This document shows positions 38,724-47,402 of a stretch of 64,000 bases of DNA, piece after piece (position 1 is the stretch's first letter; the number at the start of each line of letters is the position of its first letter). The notes under the pieces were generated by a model, which saw nothing but the letters and a program-made list of their open reading frames with translations, made no database searches and was not told the origin of the DNA. The position numbers were made by a program, and so were the translations under genes. Source of the DNA: Actinomycetes bacterium (GTDB taxonomy: Bacteria > Actinomycetota > Acidimicrobiia > Acidimicrobiales > Acidimicrobiaceae); contig JAKAQR010000006.1 of assembly GCA_021819725.1 (NCBI GenBank), positions 75,503 through 139,502 on the forward strand, in the 5' to 3' direction.

Positions 38724-39584
38724 TCAGGATTTGAGGAAGTACTGGTACGTGCTCGCTCTTGACTCAAAGGCCTCCATCAGCACTTCAGCGGCTGGCGGAT
38801 CCGCATCCGCAATTGCCTCGATCAGCAGCGAGAGGGCAAGCAGGGCGGCGGCGTGAGTATCATAGAGGAGTGTTGTCCCCACGGGAACCAACAACGAATA
38901 ATCCATATAGTCGAGCGTCGGAGAGCCTGACTGATCAGTGAGACCGACCATGCAGTAGCCCAATCTCCGTCCCGTCTCCAATAAAGGAATCAGGTCACGC
39001 GGCCAGCGTGGCATCGCCACGACCAACATGGCAGAAGCTCCAGCCTGGTGAGCCTCGTACAGTTGATCAACTGCCGAAGAACCAGCTTCCTCCACCAAGA
39101 GCACATAGGGATGGACCTTCCGAGCGTAGAACGCAGCGTAACGCGCGAGTGCCTGCGATGCCCGAACACCGACGATGATAAGCGGTTTGCTCGCTGCTAA
39201 AATCGACCCGATTCGCTCAAGCTGAGACCCATCGGTCAATAAGGCACTCAGTCGGCTCAGGTTGGCGATCTCCTCTGAGATCGCCAACTGGTACTTGTTC
39301 AGCGCCTCTGGATCCTGTTGACTCCGTTCACCCGATCCGAGATCGCGTAACGTTCTGCGAAGTTCAGCGTAACCCGAATAGCCAAGTGCCGTTGCAAAAC
39401 GGACAACTGAGGGCTGTGACACGCCAGCGAGTTCAGCGAGTTCAGAGGTTGTGAGATAATCGGCACGGCCTAAGTGGGCCGCAAGAGTCTGCGCAATCCT
39501 GCGCTGCACCGGAGTGAGTCTGTGTCCTTCGAGTATCGACTTGAACGTCAACAGCTGCGTTGAGATTGGCGTTGAACTCGTCAG
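38724..39584 (-). CDS. RpiR/MurR-family transcriptional regulator of the hut cluster
   Basis: About 286 residues. The N-terminal helix-turn-helix contains LTTSELAELAGVSQPSVVRFATALGY. The C-terminal SIS domain (LIIVGVRASQALARYAAFY, VVAMPRWPRDLIPLLE) binds a small-molecule effector. It probably controls hut expression. The longer GTG start at 39635 overlaps the permease by 55 bases. A CTG at 39582-39584 has GAGGAGGT exactly six bases upstream and forms a CTGA overlap with the permease stop, so a CTG start is preferred. Confidence 0.85.
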   Translation of the reverse strand: MTSSTPISTQLLTFKSILEGHRLTPVQRRIAQTLAAHLGRADYLTTSELAELAGVSQPSVVRFATALGYSGYAELRRTLRDLGSGERSQQDPEALNKYQLAISEEIANLSRLSALLTDGSQLERIGSILAASKPLIIVGVRASQALARYAAFYARKVHPYVLLVEEAGSSAVDQLYEAHQAGASAMLVVAMPRWPRDLIPLLETGRRLGYCMVGLTDQSGSPTLDYMDYSLLVPVGTTLLYDTHAAALLALSLLIEAIADADPPAAEVLMEAFESRASTYQYFLKS

Positions 39585-40969
39585 CTTTGCACCTCCTCGA
39601 CCTCGCCTTCCGATCGAACCGGAATACCTTGCCACTTAGCGTAGAGGTAGTAGGCGACCGTAGCAAAGACAAGGCCGACGATCCAGGAGATGTCTGCACC
39701 TCCGAGGTGTTTGGCAATAGGGCCCTCATACAGGCTTGAGTTCACAAAAGGGACTTCCAACAGGATCGTCAAGCCATAGATCAGCAGAGTTCCGATATTC
39801 CACTGCCCATAGGGACCATGGCGTCGAAGGAGTCCAGCGACGTCATAGTGACCGCGCCGGACTAGGTAATAATCGGTGAGGTTAATCGCCGTCCATGGAA
39901 CGAGGAGATAGAGCAGAAACAGAATCACGTTCTCAAAGTTGTTGAGAATGTTGTTTGGGAACAAGATGGTGACCAACAATGAGAGTATCGTAAAGCCCAC
40001 CACAAAGATCGCACGCGCTCGCTTTGTCGAGCGCAACTTCCCATTCGCCGAGACCGCACTTAAGGCGGTAAGAAATGCGCCATAGGGACTCTCTGCGCTG
40101 GCGGGCAGCAGGCTAAGGAGCAGAAGAACGATAAGCAACCCCGCCACCGCTGGGATACGATGTCCGAGGAATCCAATGGGATCGGCGTTCAATGCGCTAT
40201 AGTTGATGGCCGCCCCAAGCGCCCCAACCCCCATGATCAAGATCGCTCCCACTGCAGAACCGACAAAGGTGTAGGCGAACGTCACCGAGCCCTTCGTCTT
40301 ACTCGGGAGGTAGCGCGAATAGTCCGACACATAGGGCGCCCATGTGATCTGCCATGAGACAAAGATCGATACTGCCAACATGAAAGTGGCGAGATTGTTC
40401 GCCGTGCCATGATAGTTCGAGGGCACATGCTGAATGAGTTCAACAAAGATGATTACAAACCCAACGGCACTGAGTACTGAGATGACGCGCGATACCGCAT
40501 GAATGAGACGATAACCAAACAGCGCTACGACCAGGACCACAACGTTATAGATCACTACACCCAGGTCCCGAGAGATCCCGATCCAGTTCGCGAGCGCCGG
40601 TCCCGCAACGAGGCCCCCTGCTACCGCAAAGCCCAAATACATCACGACGACAACGACAAATGGGAGCATCGCACCGCGATACCCGAACTGCGCTCGTGAC
40701 TGAATCATTTGTGGCAATCCGAGCCTTGGACCCTGGACCGAGTGATAGGCCATAAACAGGGCACCGATCAGGTTGCCAACCACGATAGCCAGCAAGGCGA
40801 GGCCGAAATTGAGACCGAGAGCCACCGCTACTGCACCTGTCACCAATGCATTGATCTGGAAATTCGATGCAAACCAGAGTGTGAAGAGCGAAAAAGGACG
40901 ACCATGCCGCTCTTGCGTCGGTATCTGCTCAATTGAGCGTGTCTCCATCATGTTCGCTTCAGTGGACAT
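39581..40969 (-). CDS. NCS1-family nucleobase/cation symporter
   Basis: A 462-residue transporter with about twelve hydrophobic segments. FSLFTLWFASNFQINALVTG, GLPQMIQSRAQFGYRGAMLP and ITWAPYVSDYSRYLP are characteristic of NCS1 permeases for cytosine, purines, hydantoins and allantoin. As first gene of the hut-type operon it may import a pathway substrate such as urocanate or histidine-related compounds, by inference. The ATG at 40969 has GGGGGATT upstream; the longer start at 41017 is less likely. Confidence 0.85.
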   Translation of the reverse strand: MSTEANMMETRSIEQIPTQERHGRPFSLFTLWFASNFQINALVTGAVAVALGLNFGLALLAIVVGNLIGALFMAYHSVQGPRLGLPQMIQSRAQFGYRGAMLPFVVVVVMYLGFAVAGGLVAGPALANWIGISRDLGVVIYNVVVLVVALFGYRLIHAVSRVISVLSAVGFVIIFVELIQHVPSNYHGTANNLATFMLAVSIFVSWQITWAPYVSDYSRYLPSKTKGSVTFAYTFVGSAVGAILIMGVGALGAAINYSALNADPIGFLGHRIPAVAGLLIVLLLLSLLPASAESPYGAFLTALSAVSANGKLRSTKRARAIFVVGFTILSLLVTILFPNNILNNFENVILFLLYLLVPWTAINLTDYYLVRRGHYDVAGLLRRHGPYGQWNIGTLLIYGLTILLEVPFVNSSLYEGPIAKHLGGADISWIVGLVFATVAYYLYAKWQGIPVRSEGEVEEVQS

Positions 40970-41011
40970 GGAATCCCCCCGTTCTCCCAGTGAATGCTTT
41001 GATTCACCATC

Positions 41012-41021
41012 ATACATGTAT
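41012..41021. promoter_or_regulatory. Palindrome upstream of the hut/permease operon
   Basis: A perfect 10-base palindrome, atacatgtat, lies about 43 bases before the permease ATG in an AT-rich stretch (41005-41075). It is a candidate RpiR operator; nothing in the sequence proves this. The remaining bases to the MFS gene at 41256 hold no gene. Confidence 0.35.
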
Positions 41022-41255
41022 CAATACAATCATGCAGTCTAAAATCTGATTAATTTATTCATTAAGTGTGATGTGAATGGGGTGGCCTACGGAGGTGAGT
41101 TGGCGATTCGCTGACAACTCTGGACCAGTCATGGCACGAAACCTGCCTGCCCCAAGCGCGGTGCTGGATGGCTGGCTACAGTTACGCTACAGGAAGCAGC
41201 AGTGTTGCCTCGCACGAGCGCCTAAGGTGCCCAAATATCACGTTCCCAGCATGGT

Positions 41256-42494
41256 TCAAATGGGATCATCTTCCCCGAGAACGATCTCCGGATTCGATCG
41301 GGGTAACGCCGCCAACGAGACGACCGCCCCGAGCAGACAGGCGACCCCAAAGAGCAGAAGTCCCGCTCCCGGACCAGCGACAGCGACGAGAACGGCGTAA
41401 CCCGTCACACCAATGATGCCTCCGAGTCGTCCAGACGCTTGCGATAGCCCCTGGCTAGAAGCACGAATCTCTGGCGCAGCGTACTGCGATGGCGAGATGA
41501 CAGTCGTCTTGTCAGGACCCGCGGCACCAAAGAAGTAGCTGCTGGCCAAGAGAAGTCCAATGATGAGTGGGGATACGTGAAGACCGTCGATCAGCGCCAG
41601 ACCTAGCAAACAGAGAGGGAGCGCGCGACCCAGAAATCCAGTGATCTGGAGTCTTCGTCTACTCACACGATCGATCAGTAGCACCGCCACCAGGGATGCG
41701 GGAATCGTGATCACCTTGACCAATGCCGCGTCAAGCGCCCCTGAGCTCGCCGATGTCTGAAGCACCGTGACCAACAGCAATGGCAAGACCAGTCCGATGC
41801 CCTGATCGGTGATCTGGTAGAGGAGGGTTGCGAGAGCCTGTGCACCGAGACGCTCGTGTCTCAGAGCGAGCGCCGCGCGTTGCCTGAGTTGGCGAAATGT
41901 CAACGGGGTGAGCAGCGACCAACTCGGCGCCTCAATAAGGCGACGCCGGAAGAGAAGGAGCGGTAGCGCCAGTAAGGCTGCCGAGCCCAGAAGGACTCGC
42001 CAGCCAAGGGGACCCATATGGGCGAGGATAAGCCCTCCGAGCGCATAGGCAGCGAGTGTCCCAAAGTTCGCTCCAAAGAGGATCCAAGCCATCGAACGAC
42101 CCTTTTTATGCGAAGTGACCATGTCGGCCACAAAGGGGAAGACTACCGCAAAATCCACTCCGACCGCCACGCCGGTAGCGAGTCGTGCCACCGTTAACAC
42201 CGCAAAATCAGGAGCGAAGGCTGCCAATAGAGCGGAGATGGCGAAGAGAAGGAGATCGCCTACGATCACCGCACGGCGGCCAATCCGATCCGCCAGGAAG
42301 CCCGCAGTGAGCGACCCAACCAGCATGCCAACCAACGTCGCCGTTCCAAGAGAGGTGACAACTCCAGCGGAAAGGTGCCACTGATCACGAATCGGTGCAA
42401 AAGCGACCGAGATCGCAGCCAAGTCGTAACTTCCGAGGATGATACCGGCCCCTGCAATGGGGATAGCCCGTGACGCTTGGGTCGAAGCATGCAT
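41256..42494 (-). CDS. MFS transporter under a probable iron box
   Basis: A 412-residue major facilitator with twelve hydrophobic segments. The loop 2-3 motif is GFLADRIGRRAV and the loop 8-9 counterpart DRVSRRRLQ. YDLAAISVA with an early acidic residue resembles the sugar/organic-acid porter branch. The ATG (42492-42494) is the natural start. Six bases upstream a 19-base sequence matches the IdeR/DtxR consensus at 16 positions, so iron-responsive repression is predicted. The substrate may thus be iron- or siderophore-related, by inference. Confidence 0.85.
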   Translation of the reverse strand: MHASTQASRAIPIAGAGIILGSYDLAAISVAFAPIRDQWHLSAGVVTSLGTATLVGMLVGSLTAGFLADRIGRRAVIVGDLLLFAISALLAAFAPDFAVLTVARLATGVAVGVDFAVVFPFVADMVTSHKKGRSMAWILFGANFGTLAAYALGGLILAHMGPLGWRVLLGSAALLALPLLLFRRRLIEAPSWSLLTPLTFRQLRQRAALALRHERLGAQALATLLYQITDQGIGLVLPLLLVTVLQTSASSGALDAALVKVITIPASLVAVLLIDRVSRRRLQITGFLGRALPLCLLGLALIDGLHVSPLIIGLLLASSYFFGAAGPDKTTVISPSQYAAPEIRASSQGLSQASGRLGGIIGVTGYAVLVAVAGPGAGLLLFGVACLLGAVVSLAALPRSNPEIVLGEDDPI

Positions 42495-42499
42495 ATTGT

Positions 42500-42518
42500 T
42501 GAGGTTAGCCTAAGCAAA
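42500..42518 (-). promoter_or_regulatory. Predicted IdeR/DtxR iron box
   Basis: tgaggttagcctaagcaaa matches the IdeR consensus TTAGGTTAGSCTAACCTAA at 16 of 19 bases, including the whole core AGGTTAGCCTAA. On the minus strand TTGAAA and TTAGGC with an 18-base spacer could be the promoter, placing the box over the -10 and start region, where repression would be effective. The counts are by eye. Confidence 0.6.
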
Positions 42519-42990
42519 TTCAATGGTCAGCTTTCAAGATTTAAGACTGGGCTGCCAGAGGAGCCCCAGGACAAAGAGCGTCAGCTAGAGTCGAGTACGA
42601 ACCGCTGAACCGCCAAGATCGGATAGACCTCGCGAGGCGCAAAGCCCCTCACCCGCATAAGCGGGCTCCGTTCGTCCTCATTCGCACCGGATCGAGTAAT
42701 TACATAGTGCGATCTGCTGAGACCGCAGTAAGGGTCCGTGGCGGGGCGATGTGGGGGTCAGGTAGCATGATCGACTTCTGTCCCATCTCCAACCTCGAGA
42801 CTCCGCTAAGAACCAGTTCTCTTCGGTAGTTTGACAAGAGAGGCGCCACCGGAGTGACGGTACTATAGCAGCGATCTTGGCCACGATCACGGTCATACCA
42901 GATCCGCCCGCCCCTCGAGTTCGGAACCCAAGCCCAACTGGGACGCCATGTAACCACGGTACCCAATCGTTCAATGATTCTTACCGAATA
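42519..42990. other. Intergenic region, nothing recognised
   Basis: About 470 bases between the MFS gene and the GntR promoter. Minus-strand ORFs of 88-98 codons exist (for example 42678-42974), but they overlap each other in different frames and resemble no family. Confidence 0.5.
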
Positions 42991-43019
42991 TTGACATAGT
43001 TTATCTATAATATTAGTAT
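42991..43019 (+). promoter_or_regulatory. Predicted promoter of the GntR/ABC operon with overlapping palindrome
   Basis: TTGACA (42991-42996) is followed after 17 bases by TAGTAT (43014-43019). Transcription would start near 43026, three bases before the ATG, giving a leaderless message; no Shine-Dalgarno precedes the ATG. The 8-base palindrome taatatta (43008-43015) lies between the elements and is a candidate site for the encoded repressor. Confidence 0.6.
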
Positions 43020-43028
43020 ATTAAAAGT

Positions 43029-43460
43029 ATGGGGCAAGAGCAGGAAAACGGGCATGGGATCGTCTTTTTGATCGACCGATCGACCGGAGTCCCTGCATAT
43101 CGCCAGATCGTCAACCAAGTGTTGGCGGCGCTACGCCTCGGCCAACTCGCTATCGGCGATCAACTGCCCCCCGTCACCGAAGTGGTCCGCCAGGCGAGTA
43201 TCAACGTCAACACCGCCCTCAAAGCCTACAAAACCCTTGAGACACAGGGGATCACGCTCGCCAAACAGGGAGTTGGCACACTCATTGTCCACAATCCATT
43301 CCTCGGCAAGGAAACGGTCCACCGCAAGCTTGCCGAACGACTCGACGCTGTGGTTGTCCAAGCGGTCAACGATGGGCTCACTGACGACGATATCAAGCTC
43401 GCACTCACAACGGCGATCGAACGCCTGGCATTGACGAAGGAGGGAAGCAGTGCAACATAG
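43029..43460 (+). CDS. GntR-family regulator, YtrA subfamily
   Basis: A 143-residue repressor. The winged helix (VPAYRQIVNQVLAALRLGQLAIGDQLPPVTEVVRQASINVNTALKAYKTLE) fits GntR, and the short ~60-residue C terminus fits the YtrA type, which lacks a large ligand domain. YtrA genes usually control a co-transcribed ABC exporter that responds to cell-wall antibiotics, as here. The gene overlaps the ATPase gene by 11 bases. Confidence 0.88.
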   Translation: MGQEQENGHGIVFLIDRSTGVPAYRQIVNQVLAALRLGQLAIGDQLPPVTEVVRQASINVNTALKAYKTLETQGITLAKQGVGTLIVHNPFLGKETVHRKLAERLDAVVVQAVNDGLTDDDIKLALTTAIERLALTKEGSSAT

Positions 43461-44346
43461 TGGTCTCGAAGTACAGGACTTAACGCATCTTGCATACCGA
43501 GAGGAGTTCTTGCATCGCCTACAGCGCAAGGAGATCCTACACGGCATGAGCTTTCACCTGGAAGCCTCGAGGGTTACGGGTCTTGTTGGGCAAATCGGAG
43601 CCGGTAAGACGACCCTCCTGCACTGTCTCGCGGGCCTGCGTCCCATCCTCTCAGGCAAAGCTACCCTCGACGGCCAGCCTCTTCGCCGTGGTGATCTCGC
43701 GCTCGTCGACCAACGGGCATCGCTGCCCCAAGAACTGACTATCGCCGATCTTGGACACCTGTGTGAGGGCTATAACACCGGCTTCGATCGAGCCCTCTTC
43801 ATGAAGCTCATCGACCGCTTTGATCTCGCTATGAACGTCCGTATCAAACGAGTCTCGGAGGGTCAACGTAAAGTCGTCGCTATCGCCACCGCTCTAGCGA
43901 GACATGCTCGACTGCTGCTCCTAGACGAGCCGCTCGCATCGCTCGATCCTATGTCACGACGTGCCATCATGGGTGAGGTCCTTGCAACCGCCCACGAAGA
44001 CGGAACGACCATACTGCTCTCCTCACACCTCGTCACCGATATCGAACGCGATTGTGACTGGTTGCTCATCCTCGATCGCGGCTACCTTCTCGTCTCCGAG
44101 TCCATCGACACATTGATCGAGCGTCACGTCTACCTCGCGGATACCCACGACACGAGTGGCACCGTGGTCACCGCTGGCGGCGGTCGATCGCTTGTGCGAC
44201 GTAGCGGTCCAAGTGATGACGATCTCGAGCACCCTGGCCTCGAGGAGATTGTCATCGGCTATCTCAATGGTGCCCAACAACAACGTGAACACGAAGATGT
44301 CCCACCAGGCTTCGTGTCCACCATCAACGAAGGAGAGCACGCGTGA
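43450..44346 (+). CDS. ABC exporter ATP-binding protein (YtrB-like)
   Basis: A 298-residue ATPase. Walker A is GQIGAGKTTLL, the signature VSEGQRKVV (a variant of LSGGQ), Walker B LLLLDEPLASLD and the H-loop LSSHLVTD. The variant signature is common in YtrB/GntR-linked exporters. It starts with GTG inside the end of the regulator gene and overlaps the permease by GTGA. Confidence 0.88.
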   Translation: MQHSGLEVQDLTHLAYREEFLHRLQRKEILHGMSFHLEASRVTGLVGQIGAGKTTLLHCLAGLRPILSGKATLDGQPLRRGDLALVDQRASLPQELTIADLGHLCEGYNTGFDRALFMKLIDRFDLAMNVRIKRVSEGQRKVVAIATALARHARLLLLDEPLASLDPMSRRAIMGEVLATAHEDGTTILLSSHLVTDIERDCDWLLILDRGYLLVSESIDTLIERHVYLADTHDTSGTVVTAGGGRSLVRRSGPSDDDLEHPGLEEIVIGYLNGAQQQREHEDVPPGFVSTINEGEHA

Positions 44347-45392
44347 ACCTGATCACCGACCCCTCAACGAACACGAGGAGACCCCCGCTCCTCCACTCAA
44401 GCCGCAGCAACCTCCTCTACGAGTCCCGAGTACTGACCCTTTTTCTTGTCACCCTCAGCCTTGAGATCATCTGGTGGGCCATCGCCTGGATCCTGCTGCA
44501 TACTTACCCGACGTATCGACCTGGCGTCAACCTGCCGATGAACCGGACGATATCGATCATCACCGGAGTATCCATCGCGCTTGCCTTCATCATTCCCGTC
44601 GTCATTCCGATCGGCTCGTTAGGGGCCCGCATCGCGAATGCCTTCGACGATGGTTCAGGCTCGTATCTCTTCACCCAAGGGATATCGCGGCGGCGCTGGC
44701 TCGTCACCAACCTCCTCGTCGCGCTTTCGATGACGGCGGTCCTCTCCATTGTCTCGGCAAGTGGCTTTCGATTTCTCGTCGCGCCTCACCTCCTGAGCCC
44801 GACACCACCGTATTGGAGCTATTTCTTCGAGCTTGGGCCAGCCGCAATCGGCTACTCCCTGATACTGACCGCAATGACCTGCCTCTTGGGACTCGTCACC
44901 AAAGCACCGACGGTCACCACCCTCATCAGCATTCTCCTCGCCCTCCTTCTCCTCCCCATCGGGATCAACATCTCCTTACGCCTTCTCCCCACCGACTCCA
45001 CCTCAGGCCCGTACCTGTTGACCGGAGTGGCCGCCCTCAAAGCGAACGGTGGACCCCTTGGGAGCAATGTACATAACGCGGTGGCCTTTAACTCACTATC
45101 CCCGCCCGTAAATAGCGATGCGATCAGCACCACCTACCTCGATCACGGCCGTCCAATGGACTTCCTCCACATGATCACCCTTCAGAACCACTGCGCAAGT
45201 GCTGATGGTCAACTCAACGTAGCGAGCTCAAAACCTGCCTGTCAGGAACTTCGATCGATTCGAGAGATCATCACCTATCAGCCAGCCAGTCACTTCACCC
45301 CACTCCAATGGCGGACACTCGCTCTCTCGATCATCGTCACCGCCTTTTTGGGGCTTCTTGGTTATCTCCTGATCGACCGACTTCGCATCTAA
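44343..45392 (+). CDS. ABC exporter permease
   Basis: A 349-residue membrane protein with about six hydrophobic segments: near residues 30-50, 75-100, 120-140, 155-180, 190-210 and 325-347. A large extracytoplasmic stretch (~residues 215-320) carries two cysteines (NHCASAD, KPACQEL). Its start codon overlaps the ATPase stop. It forms the pore of the YtrA-controlled exporter. Confidence 0.8.
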   Translation: MNLITDPSTNTRRPPLLHSSRSNLLYESRVLTLFLVTLSLEIIWWAIAWILLHTYPTYRPGVNLPMNRTISIITGVSIALAFIIPVVIPIGSLGARIANAFDDGSGSYLFTQGISRRRWLVTNLLVALSMTAVLSIVSASGFRFLVAPHLLSPTPPYWSYFFELGPAAIGYSLILTAMTCLLGLVTKAPTVTTLISILLALLLLPIGINISLRLLPTDSTSGPYLLTGVAALKANGGPLGSNVHNAVAFNSLSPPVNSDAISTTYLDHGRPMDFLHMITLQNHCASADGQLNVASSKPACQELRSIREIITYQPASHFTPLQWRTLALSIIVTAFLGLLGYLLIDRLRI

Positions 45393-45432
45393 ACCCTGAC
45401 AAATCGGGTCATCATCGACTAACGTCTGGGGT

Positions 45433-45894
45433 ATGACCATCAACGATCAACTGGCCACATTAGGAATCGAGCTGACCGCGGCTCCAGGAGCGAAGGGGTC
45501 GTATCTGCCCACCCTCGTTGTCGACTCCCTTGTCTACGTCTCGGGCACATTACCGCTCATCGGCGATACGCTCAAGGTGACCGGCATCGTCGGCGATACG
45601 GTGACCATCGAGGAGGCCCAGGCTGGAGCCCGCCAGTGCATGATCAACATGTTCTCTCGGTTAGCTACCGACCTCGGAGGGCTTGAGAGGATCGCGCAGT
45701 GGGTGAAGCTCACGGGTTTTGTCGCCAGCGCGCCTGGATTTACCGCACAGCCAACGGTAATGAACGCCGCCTCAGATCTGGTGGTGGAGGTCTTTGGGGA
45801 TCGCGGACGGCATACGCGATCAGCCGTTGGGGTCAGCTCCCTCCCCCTTGGGACCCCCGTCGAGATCGAGGCGATTCTTCGGCTGGAGGCGTAG
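45433..45894 (+). CDS. RidA/YjgF-family protein
   Basis: A 153-residue RidA-like protein, the family that deaminates reactive enamine/imine intermediates. Conserved segments are YVSGTLPL near residue 35 and ARQCMINMFSRLATDLGGLERIAQWVKLTGFV near residues 66-100. The RCPAEVEIEA-type C terminus appears as PLGTPVEIEAILRLEA, without the arginine of the classical RidA active site, so deaminase activity is uncertain. Its last 264 coding bases are duplicated at 47139-47402. Confidence 0.87.
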   Translation: MTINDQLATLGIELTAAPGAKGSYLPTLVVDSLVYVSGTLPLIGDTLKVTGIVGDTVTIEEAQAGARQCMINMFSRLATDLGGLERIAQWVKLTGFVASAPGFTAQPTVMNAASDLVVEVFGDRGRHTRSAVGVSSLPLGTPVEIEAILRLEA

Positions 45895-45997
45895 CCGGGT
45901 CGCGGTTCCCAGAAGAAGTCCGCCAAAGACCACGACCACACCGATCACCGCCTGCCAGGTGAGGGTTCTCGTCGCAAGGATCGCTTCACCGATGAGG
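45631..45997. repeat. 367-bp direct repeat, left copy
   Basis: Identical to 47139-47505 except at two positions (45663 and 45764). It contains the 3' part of ridA plus, on the opposite strand, the last ~178 bases of an eamA gene (45820-45997), which is a truncated fragment here. The matching right copy has the full eamA but only a ridA fragment. The repeats enclose the MntA/HepT module. Confidence 0.95.
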
Positions 45998-46147
45998 AGC
46001 TGAGGATGCTATGTCGACCAACCGACACAGACGAGAAGGCTAATGGTCATCAATGTCCAACCCGGACGGGGGAATGGCAGCACAATCAAACTCAGCGGAT
46101 CACTGCGGCAAGGAGTTGCGATCGCCTCCAACAAGTACTATGGAGTC

Positions 46148-46471
46148 ATGGTGCGCTTGCAACTCAGCACTGGTCCCGAGCGACCCACAACCCTCGATGA
46201 GCTCCGCGTCTACAGGAGCGAGATCTTGCGCATTGCGGCCAGCCATGGCGCTTCGAACTTGCGGGTTTTTGGGTCACTAGCCAGAGGCACCTCCGGAACT
46301 GAAAGCGACATCGACCTCCTTGTGGACTTCGATCGCGGCCGAACTCTCATCGACTATGTCGGGCTTTGGAGAGATCTCGAGTTACTCCTAGGATGCTCCG
46401 TCGACGTCGTCAGTTCCGGTGGTCTGACTGAGCGTGATAGTGACATTCTCGACGACGCACTTTTGCTGTGA
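46148..46471 (+). CDS. mntA: MntA-type nucleotidyltransferase antitoxin
   Basis: A 107-residue minimal nucleotidyltransferase. The motif GSLARG at 42-47 and the metal-binding DID at 54-56 (ESDIDLLVDF) are complete. In MNT/HEPN systems this protein adds AMP to a tyrosine of HepT and neutralises it. The open frame reaches to 46043, but the ATG at 46148 gives the usual family N terminus; the start remains uncertain. It overlaps hepT by GTGA. Confidence 0.88.
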   Translation: MVRLQLSTGPERPTTLDELRVYRSEILRIAASHGASNLRVFGSLARGTSGTESDIDLLVDFDRGRTLIDYVGLWRDLELLLGCSVDVVSSGGLTERDSDILDDALLL

Positions 46472-46845
46472 ACAGCTCTGATAACCAACGAGCCGCCTCC
46501 AAAACGCTCGGAGATCTCTTCGATGCCGCGGAGGCCGCCGCCGAGATCGTCAGCCGTGGGATCGATGCGTGGAGAGAGGATCGCCTCTTGCGTTTGGCAG
46601 GTGAGGCGGTCATTAGCCGGATTGGCGATGCCGCCAACAAGTTACCTGAAGAGGTGCGCCTTTCGACACCGCAGGTGCCGTGGGATGAGATCCGTTCGAA
46701 CCGAATTCTCGTCGCCCATATCTACCACCGGATCGACTACGAGATCATCTGGGAAACGCTGGTCAAGGACATCCCACAGATGGTCAATGCGCTCGCAGGG
46801 TGGCGAGAGTGTAACCCTGGTCGGCAAGATGAGCAGGAACACTGA
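46468..46845 (+). CDS. hepT: HepT-type HEPN ribonuclease toxin
   Basis: A 125-residue helical HEPN protein. The catalytic R-x4-H-x-Y motif is intact (R79, H84, Y86 in RILVAHIYHRIDYEIIW); Y86 would be the AMPylation target. The start is GTG at 46468, in a GTGA overlap with mntA. Together they form a complete toxin-antitoxin pair inserted between two convergent genes. Confidence 0.9.
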   Translation: MNSSDNQRAASKTLGDLFDAAEAAAEIVSRGIDAWREDRLLRLAGEAVISRIGDAANKLPEEVRLSTPQVPWDEIRSNRILVAHIYHRIDYEIIWETLVKDIPQMVNALAGWRECNPGRQDEQEH

Positions 46846-47138
46846 CCCGTCAGCACCCAAGCTGTCCCGGGCGACTCGACGAGTGCAATGTTACTCTCAC
46901 ATGTAACCGCGTCTCCCTGGTAATCCATCTCAAGACAACCCTCATGGCGAATTTCATCATCCAAGAACATCTACCACCTCAGCAACCACGACGATTCGAA
47001 GAGGAACCACTGTCGATGCATCGTGCCGATGCAGGATCACTCACCCACTAACGGCCGCCGGTCGACGACGAAGCCAAACACAGAGCGTGGTTCACGTGAG
47101 TATCCCCCTCGCAGCTCCATGCGCTCGAAGCCGTGACG
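46846..47138. other. Non-coding tail of the inserted segment
   Basis: About 290 bases between hepT and the right repeat. No gene, transposase remnant or terminal inverted repeat was recognised. Confidence 0.5.
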
Positions 47139-47402
47139 CGCCAGTGCATGATCAACATGTTCTCTCGGTTGGCTACCGACCTCGGAGGGCTTGAGAGGAT
47201 CGCGCAGTGGGTGAAGCTCACGGGTTTTGTCGCCAGCGCGCCTGGATTTACCGCACAGCCAACGGTAATGATCGCCGCCTCAGATCTGGTGGTGGAGGTC
47301 TTTGGGGATCGCGGACGGCATACGCGATCAGCCGTTGGGGTCAGCTCCCTCCCCCTTGGGACCCCCGTCGAGATCGAGGCGATTCTTCGGCTGGAGGCGT
47401 AG
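47139..47402 (+). pseudogene. Truncated ridA copy
   Basis: Encodes the last ~87 residues of the RidA protein at 45433-45894, with one amino-acid change (N to I near VMNAAS/VMIAAS). It lacks the first ~66 residues and has no native start. An in-frame start-like codon lies just before the junction, so an 89-codon ORF remains, but a functional product is unlikely. It results from the 367-bp duplication. Confidence 0.85.

Noticed and set aside
42678..42974. Two overlapping minus-strand ORFs in the MFS-GntR gap
   Set aside because: Different frames over the same bases, no ribosome-binding site, no family likeness.
42991..43010. TTGACA with TATAAT nine bases away
   Set aside because: Spacing is too short for a sigma-70 promoter; TAGTAT at 17 bases was used instead.
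47139..47402. Truncated ridA copy as a functional gene
   Set aside because: It lacks the N-terminal half of the fold and starts at a chance codon at the duplication junction.
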